64,000 bases of DNA, taken from Tetradesmus obliquus (Eukaryota; Chlorophyta; Chlorophyceae; Sphaeropleales; Scenedesmaceae). The notes beneath the pieces were generated by a model. It saw only the letters and a list, made by a program, of their open reading frames with translations. It searched no databases and was not told where the DNA came from. Position 1 is the first letter of the stretch, and each line of letters starts with the position of its first letter. The DNA lies in assembly GCA_030272155.1 (NCBI GenBank), contig CP126204.1:4021501-4085500 (forward strand), read 5' to 3'. The position numbers were made by a program, and so were the translations under genes. Below are positions 45,764-60,786 of this stretch, in pieces.

Positions 45764-48036
45764 TGCAACCGCTGCTGCTGCTGCTGCTGTGCCAGGTGGG
45801 CTGGACTTACTTTCTGCTGTGGAGTGTGTCCTTCTACCCGCAGCTGCTCAGCAACTGCCGGCGGCAATCGGTGGAGGGGCTATCACTGGACTTCCTGGCA
45901 ATGAATGTGGCAGGTGTGGAATGTGCCTTTCAACCTTCACTTTCTTGATGTGACACAGCATGTCCGGCAATGTTTCAATGAGTTTTGAGGTCAAGGTTGA
46001 GGGGCTGTAGCTGGAGTCCCTGGCAATGAATGTGGCAGCCACGGCAGATTGGTGTAGAGCAGCCATCAGCAGCAGGGAGCAACATGCAGTACGCAGCACT
46101 GCTGCCCGATAGCCTGAGGCTGGTAGATCCATGAGCTGTGTCACCCTGCTCGATGGCGACCGTACTGACTTTCCTCAGTTTGTGCCACGCTTGCTGCAGG
46201 CTTTGGATGCTACACCGTTTTCAACCTAGCTCTGGCATTTGCGCCTCAGGTGGGACTGCAAAATAACGTTGTGACACATTAATGCATGATAAGCCTGCTA
46301 GATTTTATAACAGGTGTGGAGTGCTGACTGACGGCAGCTGTCCATGCGGGTGCACGTCAGGCTGCTTCAGCACATGCTGCATTATGCACTGGCATCCCAT
46401 ATCGCTGCTGCCGCTGCTGCTGCTGCTGCTGCTGCTGATGCTGCTGCTGCTGCTGCTGCTGCTGCTCCTGCTGCTGCTGCTGCTGCTGCTGATGCCTCAT
46501 CTTGACACGCGCAGGTCAAGCAGGAGTACGCAGCTCGCTTCGGGCAGGGCACAGGCGCACCAGTAGAGCTCAACGACGTCTTCTTTGCAGTGCACGCTTT
46601 CATGCTGTCCCTGCTGATGGCACTGCAGTGCAGCTGCTACCAGCGCGGCTCGCAGCGTGTGCATTTTGGCACCTGGTTGGGGCTAGGGCTGCCGCTGGGC
46701 GCTGCTGCTGCTGCAGCGCTGCACATGCAGCTGCATGGGGAGGGGCCAGAGTATCGATTGACGTGGCTGGATCTGGCATATTACTGCAGCTATGTCAAGA
46801 TGGGTGTGACGCTCATCAAGTTTGTGCCGCAGGTGAGGTATATTCAGAGCAAGTATTTGTACAGCTGTATGTGACCCATGCGCCAGTGACTCTCTGTACA
46901 GCAGCAATGCTGAGGCTGCTGACAGCCGTGACTGCTGCCAGCAAATAGTCTTTTGCTGCCTGCTGCACAGAAACGTGATTTGGCGTGTCTTGACGTCAGT
47001 CCGTGCGAACACAACAAGGCGGCACATCAGCTGAACCAAACGCTGTCATATTAGTTTCTTGACATACTTGTTCTTCCCTACTTGCTGTGCTGCCTCCACA
47101 ACTGCTACAACACATCGCACGTGCAGATGAATGCTGGTCCCTCAACAACGCGCTGCTAGACCTTGGAGGAGGCATCCTATCAATTTGCCAGCTGATCCTT
47201 GCCAAAAGTTATGTGCTGCTTGCTGCCGAGCCATGCGTTGCGAGGTGGCTTGAGCAACGCTACTCGACGGTGCGGTCGTCACATGCTGTGTCAGCTAGCC
47301 AACCCACCTGCCTGCCGCCTGCCTTATTGTGCGTGCTACACACACTGTATGCATCCTGCAGGTGCAGATGAATGCTGCGCGCCGCTCCACCGCAGGCTGG
47401 TCCCTCGACAACGTCCTCCTAGACCTTGGAGGTGGCATCCTCTCCATTGGCCAGCTGCTGCTGTCCTGCCTAACCTTGGACGAGTGGTCCCTGATCACCG
47501 GCAACCCAGTCAAGCTCGGCCTGGGCCTGACATCCATAGGATTTGACTGCGTCTTCGTGCTGCAGCACTTGGTGTACAAAGGTAGCCCTGCAACCACGCC
47601 TGCACGGGTTGAAGCAGCGTGGTGTGGGGAGCTCGCGATGGGGTATAAGGCGTGCGGGGTGCTACACTGCCCGTGCCCCTGCCCGCGCTGCAGGTGCGTG
47701 TACTTGCACATCACTGCACGGTTATGCTGCACACGCTGTGCATCCATCTATGATGCCTTGACACATGCTTTGAGAAGGGCTGGCAGCTACCTTATGATCA
47801 CAACCACACCTTATGCGTGCAGCAAGCTTTACTTTACACGCGGTCCATCCCACCAGGGGCATTGCAGCCACTTGATTTAGTCCTGCAGACGACCTGCCAG
47901 CAAACCTAGCTATGACACAACGGAACCTGCTGTGCTGTCACTTGAATGGTTGCACACGCTTGAGCTGCTGTGCGTTGTCGCTGCTGCAGGTACCCGGGCA
48001 CTGCTGACAGCAGCGACTACGCCGCTATTGCGGTAG
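45069..48036 (+). CDS. CTNS: Cystinosin-type lysosomal/vacuolar cystine transporter (PQ-loop)
   Basis: Exports cystine with protons from lysosome or vacuole. Six phase-consistent exons: 45069-45296, 45796-45913, 46200-46249, 46515-46832, 47362-47581, 47990-48036; about 326 residues (human 367). Conserved segments: [18 protein letters not shown] (first PQ loop), [43 protein letters not shown] (Asp matching human D205), [17 protein letters not shown] (second PQ loop), [17 protein letters not shown] (Asp matching human D305, proton coupling), [16 protein letters not shown] and [12 protein letters not shown]. The long glycosylated N-terminal domain of animals is reduced to about 75 residues. The tail is [14 protein letters not shown], without the human GYDQL sorting motif; a YEVL sequence lies near the N-terminus. 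The gene name is by family resemblance. Confidence 0.93.
45664..46045 (+). repeat. Copies of both ends of cystinosin exon 2
   Basis: The exon start ([19 protein letters not shown]) occurs at about 45667 and at the real 45796 (spacing 129). The exon end ([15 protein letters not shown]) recurs at about 46000-46040 with a stop (GLTAG context). CTG tracts separate them. Confidence 0.85.
46405..46495. repeat. (CTG)n tract in cystinosin intron 3
   Basis: Nearly continuous CTG/CTC units for about 90 bases just before the exon 4 acceptor at 46514, where it may also act as the pyrimidine-rich stretch. Confidence 0.85.
47120..47210 (+). repeat. Shortened copy of cystinosin exon 5 start
   Basis: GTGCAGATGAATGCTGGTCCC and the following [15 protein letters not shown] codons mirror the real exon at 47362. 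A 17-codon-like block (RRSTAG) is missing, so the copy is shorter and frame-altered. Confidence 0.8.
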
Positions 48037-48099
48037 TGCAGCAGCTTGCTGCATTTGGGCCAATGCGCTGCATCTGCACGCATGGAGCGGCTGATGGCT

Positions 48100-48600
48100 T
48101 CACTCCGCTGGCTTCCCAGTTTTACAGAGGCGCATACAGTGCCAGCCTCACCTCGCTAGCAAGGGGGCTGCCTGATGCTTACGACTTCAGCATATGAGAC
48201 ATATCAGACATGTTGATTCCGTGCTTGTTTGGTGGCATGATGATTGGTTGGTTGTTGGCGCACTCCAGCTGGTTGTAGTATGCAGCATGATGATAGCTCA
48301 GCAGCAGTGACTCACTCGGAGTGCAATGAATGTGTGGTGAGGATGGAGCTGTCCCTGGCCTCACAATTCTATCAGGGTGCGTGCAGCGGCAGCCTCACCT
48401 CGCAAGCAAGGGCGCTGCCTGATGCTTACGACTTCAGCATATGAGACATGTGCCAGGCACTGCAAACACGAGACAGCACACTGTGTGACAGCTGGCAGCT
48501 CGGCGCTGCTGCGGCGGCATACACCGGCAACCTGATTTTGCTGGCAAAAGGCGCTGTGTACAGCTGCTTGATGCTTATGAATTTCTCCATTTGAATGCAT
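48100..48600 (+). repeat. Repeated blocks downstream of cystinosin
   Basis: A ~95-base block (GCCAGCCTCACCTCGC...GATGCTTACGACTTCAGCATATGAGAC) occurs at about 48108-48198 and 48355-48447 (spacing 248), with a decayed third at 48515-48600. They lie in the probable 3' UTR. Confidence 0.8.
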
Positions 48601-49307
48601 GTGCCGGGCAGCTGTGTCTGGTGCTGCCAGCTTGGCGCTGCTGCTGCGGCACACTGTGCTGTGGCACAGCGGAAGCTTCACCTTAGCCACACTGCTGCTG
48701 GCAGCGCCTTGCGCTTTCGAGTTTACAATGCGGATGGCTGTGGCAATAACAGTTTATGTTTGATACCACCAGCTACCGTAGCGGTGAGTTGCATGCATGA
48801 TGGCATTTTTGCCATGAAGTGAGAGGGGGCGTGCACGCGGTGCAGTGTGCCTGCTGCAGTCAAGGCCCGATGCTGTTGGGTCAGTGTGTAAAAAGAGGCA
48901 TGCGCTGCACAGCACAGATCAAAATGCAGGCAGTATGCCAGCCATACTGTGGTGATGCCCTGGCAGCACGTGCAACTCAGTGCTGGTTTCTTTGCGCCAG
49001 GTTGTATTTTAGCTGGCTGGGGAGCGCTGAGCGCCCGTTGTCTGATTAAGGACGACAAAATTTACATATGGCCATACATGGTCAATAGGACAGTCAACTG
49101 TGAATGACAGCGGTATGAAGCAGTACAGCAGGCATACACACACCCCAATACATGAAATTTACACTACTGCCCCTCCTGCTTCTTGCAAGGAAAATATAAA
49201 CCACACACACCTGTGTTGAGGTTGACAACCATGGAGTCACTGACAAGGTGTCACTACCAGGACTACGGCTGACTACAAGAGCGCTGAAGACCGTCAGTGC
49301 CGTTGCC

Positions 49308-49333
49308 CCCAAAAGGCATCATGGCCTTTTGGG
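49308..49333. repeat. Short perfect inverted repeat
   Basis: CCCAAAAGGC and GCCTTTTGGG flank a 6-base loop (ATCATG). Part of it, GGTGGCCTTTTGGGG, recurs at 49437. Confidence 0.7.
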
Positions 49334-49822
49334 ACGGCGCTGACCAGGTGTTGTTATGAATGCAGCTAATACAAAAGACACATAGGAGCAGAAGCAGGAG
49401 CTGCACATGCTTGCAATCTGAGGTTCAGCAGCCATGGTGGCCTTTTGGGGGACCATTTCTAGCCGTGTGAGTACTCATTATGCTGCATGATACTTGGAAT
49501 GATTGACCTGCTTGCACATTGTACCAATTTTAGACTGGCTAGTTCTGGCTGCAGCTGGGCTGCAAACTGGTTGTTGCTATGCGATTGCTGCGTACGGTGT
49601 AACTGTAGTGTGAAGCTTAAAAACGTTTTGGTTTGTTTCGCATACAGTGGTGCGCTGTCTGTATCCTGCTATGCTGGCGTGGCGACAGTCAAGGTCATGG
49701 CATGATTGCTGGTGACACCACAGGTGTGCAGCAGCAGGGCGTGGGTTAGCTGCAGTCAATAGTTTGATCGGTCGCTGAAAATTTGTGTTGTCGATATCCA
49801 CTACTAGAAAAAAAAACTGTCC

Positions 49823-49851
49823 GTCAGTCAGTCAGTCAGTCAGTCAGTCAG
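49823..49851. repeat. (GTCA)7 microsatellite
   Basis: Seven uninterrupted tetranucleotide units in intergenic DNA. Confidence 0.95.
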
Positions 49852-50828
49852 AAGCCTGGCTTAGGACCTGGCCCTTGAACCCCAGGGCGATTCGAAAACG
49901 TGCAGAGGACGCAAACGAGGGCTCGATAGCAACAGAATAAAGTCAAAGTAGACATGTGAAGTCGTTTCGAAGCCGTGGGCTGGGTGCAGCGGTGTTCTGT
50001 TGCGGGGTGCTACTGCAAAACATCACGGGCTACAGCAGGAACAGCAGGCAGTGAAGCAACGATATCTGGGAAGCGATGGCGTGAGAATATTACTTTCAGC
50101 GAAAGGCGAACGGGATAGGGATGATCATGGGTGGCTGCTAAGATTGCAGGTGTTGCAGTTGCTGCCTTGAGGACAGCACCAGCAAGCACGGGTGCCTCCC
50201 ATCATTACTAGATAGGAGTGACGTAGTCACGGGAAACTGCTAGTGTGCCTTAATATGAGAAGAACACCGCCTCGGCAGGGTTCGAGCAGTTTGCGTTACA
50301 ATTGGAACGCAAGAGGGCCCCCACCTTGGAGCGGCGCTCGACCACTGATCACGTGCATGATGAGCCTCGTTCCTGTGAATAACCAAATCAAGCAACCCAC
50401 GGATGCTCCAGCGCTGTGACGTATGCTGAGTAGTTGAGTAGTTGAGTTGTCGAGTAGTAGTAGACGTGCCTTAAAAAAAGATATGTTTGATGATCAGCAA
50501 CGTTCTGAGTTATGGTTTTAGACGCTAATGCTTCTGTAGAGTCAGTCAAGCTGTCTCTCCTTGTGCTGGGCAGAAGGCCGCCATGGAACGCCTTGAGCTT
50601 GCGTGTATCCGCACAGACATCACTTGCAGCTTTCGCTGCCCTGGTCAAAAACACTGTCAGAAGCTCAGAAGATGATTCAGGTCGCTGGTGGTGCTTCGCT
50701 TACCAGTTGTGAGTGCACGGCAGCTTCGCAGCTTGGTCGTCTCCGGTGCCTCATGACCTGCAGCTTCGCAGCAATGGAGGCGTGATTTGGACGAGCTTGC
50801 ATGTGTTCGTTTTATGCTTTTCTGTCAG

Positions 50829-55135
<4,307 letters not shown>

Positions 55136-55979
55136 GGTACTGCAGCCTGGCACAAAGGTTAGTTAATGTGATGTAGTGCATGCATGCCTTGGGATACTGG
55201 CCCTGTGGGCCTTGGCATTTATGCAATGCACTGAAGGTTTGGATGTCGAGGCTGGGGCATGGCGGCACACACTTGTGATGCTGAAAGTGCTGTGTACAGG
55301 TGCAAGGGTTATAGAGGTTACACCATGGCGCAGTTGCGTCACTGGCTACATTGCAGGAAGATGTATTCACATAAGCACTGTTGTGTTCAAACGCCGGCGG
55401 ACACAAGTGATGCTGGCTCATTGCATTTGACCAGCTGCACTGCCAGAGGTGTTGTGAGCACCCAATTTAGATTGCAGCGTGAAGCGTGGAGTCAGGCGTA
55501 TGCACTTGTTACGCTGGGTGGCACTGGTGCTGCTGCTGTGGTGGCGGCTCTAGCAGTGACAGCAGGATTTGGCTGTTGCGTAGAGATGCATTGAAGTTCT
55601 TGTCTTTGGTGGGTGGGCTTTGCATTAGCCACATTACCGTGCTCTCAAAGCGCGCGCTAGGTGCTGTTTCAGCGGCGTGATCGTGGATGTTACACGCAAA
55701 GCAGTGAGTTGCATGTGTTTTGCATGATGTGTTGCCTAGGCTTCTCCTGAAAAACTTGCATGCAGCAGCTTCTGCGTCTCTGACCTTTTCGAGTGCAGCA
55801 TTTGGCAGCTGTGGCGGGAACCTGTGTGTGTGTGTTTTCCCCTGCACGTGAATAGTCTTGTCCAGTGCTGGTTATACTTCTTGGCAGGCTGGCAAGCAGG
55901 CAAATACTTTCTGCCCTGCGCTGCCTAACTTGCTGCACAGCTACCACCATTGCTCTGCTTGCCTTCAGCCATTTCTGAG

Positions 55980-56473
55980 TGCACAGCTGTTGTGCCTCGG
56001 GTCAGTGCACAGCTGTTGTGCCTCGGGTCAGTGCACAGCTGTTGTGCCTCGGGTCAGTGCACAGCTGTTGTGCCTCGGGTCAGTGCACAGCTGTTGTGCC
56101 TCGGGTCAGTGCACAGCTGTTGTGCCTCGGGTCAGTGCACAGCTGTTGTGCCTCGGGTCAGTGCACAGCTGTTGTGCCTCGGGTCAGTGCACAGCTGTTG
56201 TGCCTCGGGTCAGTGCACAGCTGTTGTGCCTCGGGTCAGTGCACAGCTGTTGTGCCTCGGGTCAGTGCACAGCTGTTGTGCCTCGGGTCAGTGCACAGCT
56301 GTTGTGCCTCGGGTCAGTGCACAGCTGTTGTGCCTCGGGTCAGTGCACAGCTGTTGTGCCTCGGGTCAGTGCACAGCTGTTGTGCCTCGGGTCAGTGCAC
56401 AGCTGTTGTGCCTCGGGTCAGTGCACAGCTGTTGTGCCTCGGGTCAGTGCACAGCTGTTGTGCCTCGGGTCAG
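55980..56473 (+). repeat. 26-bp minisatellite, nineteen near-identical copies
   Basis: Unit GTGCACAGCTGTTGTGCCTC plus GGGTCA, tandem without visible variation. GTGCACAGCTGTTG also occurs once at about 56748 in the related flanking unit, suggesting the array grew from that sequence. Period 26 leaves all plus frames open. Confidence 0.95.
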
Positions 56474-59199
56474 CAGGCTGCCACTGAGCTCTAGCTTCAA
56501 TCAGTTCAGCCAGCTCTGCCAGACGCTTGTGTGTGTGTGTTTTGAGCTGCATGTGAGGGCCTGTCTGGTGCAGTGCTGGTTACACGTCACGGCAGGCTGG
56601 CAGGTACATACTAGAAGCCCTGTGCTGCCTCCAGTGCTGGTTACACTTCTTGGCAGGCTGGCAAGCACGCAAATACTTTCTGCCCTGTGCTGCCTCACCG
56701 GCTGTACAGCTGCCACCATTGCTCTGCTTGCCTTCGTCCATTTTTGCAGTGCACAGCTGTTGCTCATCAACCCAGCAGGCTGTCAGTGATTCTTTAACCT
56801 TTTTTGCCGTAAGGCTGAGTCCTAGCACACCTTGTGTACTGCTTGGTAGAGCTGTGCCTGATAGACCAGCTTCAATTCGTGATTCGTCCTGTATGTGGCT
56901 GTTATGCTTGCCGTTTGCATCTGAAGACGTTTTTTAAGGCGCAGCTGCAGCCACGCCCCTATAGCATATACAATGCTGGCAAGAACTGTGCACAAATACA
57001 CTACAGAGCTGCTCTGCATGGCATTAACACTAGTTACGCTTTTGGGGTTGGCTGCAAACCAGGGCTTGCGGGCCAGAGCTGCTGCGTAGAGGCTTTGTTT
57101 TGTTGCAGCTCCTTTGACACTACAGAGTTGCCCCGGACCCGTCAATGCTGGATACTCTTTCAGTTTGTGAAGTACATTATTACATGCGTGACCAAGGCTG
57201 GGCCTGGCGGCGGCTGCAGTCCTCTGATACAGGGCCCTGTATTGCAGTTGTTGCAGCTGTTCCCTTTTTTTTGGCCTGGCGCTTTGTACCAGGCACTATG
57301 AAGCAGTAGCGTGGTCTTTCAAGAAGAAGTGCTCTCTCGCTGCCATCAAAGCAGGGTGCAGGTTTGGAGGCATGCTGAGGCGTCATTTGGCGCAATGTGA
57401 AGCTGCACGTGTGCGCTGTTGCATACACTGCCACATACATTGCACACACATACACTGCTTAGCAAACTCATACACACTTTTAGACATTGTGCAAATTGCC
57501 CCATATGTTGTTTGCATCAACAGCGGACCTGCAGCACAGCTGCACACTGTTGCACGTGTGCACCTGCCATTGCCAGAGCTGCGATATGATCAAATGTCAT
57601 GCTGTGTGCAGGGCAATGTGTTTGGGTTACCCAGCTTGTGTTGGCGTGCCCTCTTGATCTGGAGCCATGCCAGCATGCTTTACAAGCATGCTTTACAAGC
57701 ATGCACAGTACTCACACTGTCCGTCTGCATGCCAGTGCGTTGCTTTTGGATGCGGCAGCTGTCAACGATTGATTTGCTGCTGCGCTCTTTTGTTTGTCAT
57801 TGCAGCATTCAGTATGCTGAGCAAAACCGCATGCCGCAGGCGCAGATGGTGTGTGGTATGCACATGTGCATTCGACGGGTGCATATGATTGTGCATGCGG
57901 TGGGCGCAGATGGTGTGTGCCCAACCCAGTCGCTGGGTCAAATTCTGGACGTGCCGCGCCTTGTGCAGCAGCAGACGTCACTAGGTGATCTGTCAGCTGC
58001 TGATCTGCCTGTCTGCATGATCTGCTGTGCGCTGTGCACTGATGATTGTCACTAGGTGATCTGTCAGCTTCTTTCTGCTGCTTGGGGGATGGTGCGCGCC
58101 ATCCGCCCGGGCGTACCTACAGGCCTTTTGTACAGCGCTCCTAGCTGCATCGCATGCATGTAGTAGGCATGCCGAATGTTAGCTGCTGTGGTGTTGTGAT
58201 GATGCAGCTCAGTGTTGTGTTGGGCCAATGGCAGCAGGGCAGGATGTGCAGATAGTCCTGTGTAGGGATCTGTTGCAACGGAGAAGGCGAGCTATGATGA
58301 TGATGCGGCCTTGTACATGCAGCCCTGTGTGTTGGCATGATTTGCATTCGGGAAGCAGCTGCCGGATGTGCAGCGCGCCCGTGCATTCTGTACGTAGGGT
58401 TGTGCCACAGCACAGTTGGCACTTGACACGCCGATTGGATGTGCACGGACAAGGCGCGTATCGCAGCAATCCCATTGTTGGTGTTGGCTGCAGCAGGTGC
58501 ATTCGTATTCATCTGGCTAGCGGTTTTGGGCTGCATCATGATTGTTTAGAGTCACACACATTACATGATGTACAACATGGGAGTGTTTTTGCTCAAGGTT
58601 GCAGCGCCATGGCGGTTTTTCCTGATGCAGTGGATGTGCAGCTGTTATGCATGTGCGAAGGGTTCACCGTGTCACCCTGCTTTACGGCTGTGTTCAAATC
58701 AGGCTGACATCTGCATTTTGGCTCACACTGTGCTGCAATGACTGGCTTTGTCCAGGTTCTGCTTTTATCAGGCTACTATAGTAACCATGTTGCGGCAATT
58801 GCTTGGTGAGGGTCGACACCACCTTCAGTTAGGCTGTGTGGTGTGCTGCTGCATCTCATAGTCTGCAATTGCCATGTGGACTCCACTGTTGGTTTTGCGC
58901 AACACACTGAGTTTGTTTCGCTCTGAAGTCAGTTGACTCCATGAGCCGAAGTGACGGCTGGATGGCGCAGCTTCTGTGGCTGGGCCCATGCCCCAAGGCA
59001 TGGCAGACTTGCGCAGCCATGCAGTGTGTGTGGTGTTGATGTAGCGGCAGCTACTACAGCATGCCGTAGCCTGCGCAGGCTCCGCATGCACATTCATGTA
59101 GTTGTGGGCAGTCTTTTTTGCAATGGGTGGTCACAGTTGTAGACAGCACGATGGACGCATGCATGTGCGTGCCGTGTGCCACAGACATCTGAACTGCAT

Positions 59200-60055
59200 G
59201 CACCTCCTGCTGTGTTGTGTATCTAATGCTCTGGGCCTGAAAGCGCTGCAAAAACCTGGAAGCGTTTCTGTGGCAGCCGCTACCGCTGCTGCTGTAGCCT
59301 TTGTGGGATTGCTGCTGTGGGTTACGCTCTGATGCCGGATCTACTTGGGACAGTGAGGCTGGTGATTAGATACTATCTAATGTACATAGTATGTATGGTG
59401 TGCATGGGGCTGTAGCTTGCTGCACAATTGTGCTGCTTATTGGCTGCTGCTCTGGCTGCCGCTGCTCCAGCAGTTTGCGCGTGACGTGCTGCAAAGCAGT
59501 CCACAGTGCATGCACTGCCTGCTGTGCTGTGTGTCTGCTGCTGAAGGCTTGGCAACACTGCAAAATGCTGGAAGCATTCTTGTGGCAGCCGATGCCGCTG
59601 CTGTGGCCTTTGTTGCGTAGTTTCTATGGGTTGCGCTCAGATTCTGGCCCCACTTGAGACAGTGAGGCTGATATGCATCTGGTGTCTTTCAGGCTATAGC
59701 TTGTTGCAAAAGTGTGTGCTGCTTGTTGGCTGCTGTTGCTCCTCATCTTGCGCGGGCATGCCGCAAAGACATTTGCAGCCCATTTGCAAGACTCCCCTGC
59801 TGCTGTGTCGTGTATCCAATGCTCTGTGCCTGGAAGCACTGCAATATTCTGGAAGCATTCTTGTGGCAGCCGCTACCGCTGGCTGCTGTCGTTTCTGTTG
59901 TATTGCTGCTGTGGTGAGGTTCTGAAGCTGGGCCCATTGGGACAGAGAGGCTGGTGTCAGGCACAGACTCATTTGGGCTATCACAGATCTTGTGAACACG
60001 TTGTGTGCTGCATATTGGCTGATGCTCTGGCTGCTGCTGCTCCTGCAGACTGACT
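59200..60055. repeat. ~290-bp degenerate tandem repeat, three copies
   Basis: Blocks containing CTGCTGTGTTGTGTAT, CTGGAAGCATTCTTGTGGCA and GGGACAGTGAGGCTG recur with anchors at about 59208, 59519 and 59799 (spacing 311, 280). Divergence is moderate. No coding frame is shared. Confidence 0.75.
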
Positions 60056-60786
60056 GACTGACTGGCGTTGAGTACCATGGTTGCTTACACTGCTACTAGC
60101 AGTATAGTATACTGCAACTTGGTAGATTAGTTGCTGTCACAACAGTACTGGATGTTGCCATTGGAGTATCAGACAGCAGGCTTGCATCACATAGGCATTG
60201 GCCGCTTGTGCAGCAGTGCTTGTGCTGCAAGCTATCTTTCCCGAGTGTGAGTGGCTGCAGGTCAGATCCTGGACACCAGGTGACAGCAGTAGCGCCCTGG
60301 ATGATTCGAATGTTGCAGATGGGTAACTTCACGCTATGGCAAATGTGTCAGTCCTGGCCCAACACATTTTGCAGGTTGTTGCAGCAATGCAATGATCAGC
60401 TGCTGCCCAGCAACATGTAAATTGCTACAACATATGCACCAGTTTATGTCGTCCAGCACCTAACAATGCAACCCATACAAACAGACATGTCATGCTCAGC
60501 AACCTAGCTCCCACCAAAACAAAGGTCGTTGGCTATGGATCAACTGCTCATGACACGTGCTGCTTGCATCGAGCTAGGGGTGGCGCCTGCTGGATATCCC
60601 TGCAGCAGCTGCTGCAGGTGGGAGTATCTACAAGTCCTTGCAGCAGCCACGGCAGCTGTACGTACAGCCTGTATACAGGCCTGCAGCAGCTGCTTCTGCA
60701 TGCCTTCACACGCCTACGCGCCGCCTGGTGGGTGTGAGTGCTACACCCAGTCATGCTGCGCATGCACCTGCCTGTAAGCAGTCGCG

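Larger units (their letters stand above)
48037..50828. other. Intergenic region, cystinosin to Cys/His-domain gene
   Basis: Includes the repeats just after cystinosin, a TGTAA-type poly(A) candidate at 48888, a perfect hairpin at 49308 and a TCAG tetranucleotide at 49823. At 50512-50712 an open stretch starting MVLDANASVESVKLS and ending before a GTGAGT may be the first exon of the next gene, but its phase does not match the 50829 exon. Confidence 0.4.
55136..60786. other. Repeat-rich gene-poor region
   Basis: Presumed 3' UTRs of two convergent genes and 5 kb between. No frame with family resemblance. Contains the 26-bp minisatellite and its flanking ~130-bp units (55820-56770) and a ~290-bp tandem repeat (59200-60055). 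A 227-residue open frame at 57372-58055 has codon and amino-acid use unlike the real genes and is not called. Confidence 0.5.

Noticed and set aside
49860-50300. tRNA-like or Pol III B-box sequences (GGTTCGA-like strings)
   Set aside because: No matching A box or cloverleaf could be drawn.
55858-56789. Three overlapping plus-strand ORFs of 171-279 residues
   Set aside because: They are the 26-bp minisatellite read in three frames, giving the same 26-residue peptide period.
57372-58055. 227-residue plus-strand ORF
   Set aside because: Cys/His/Met-rich, no recognisable domain or splice context, in gene-poor repeat DNA; considered chance.
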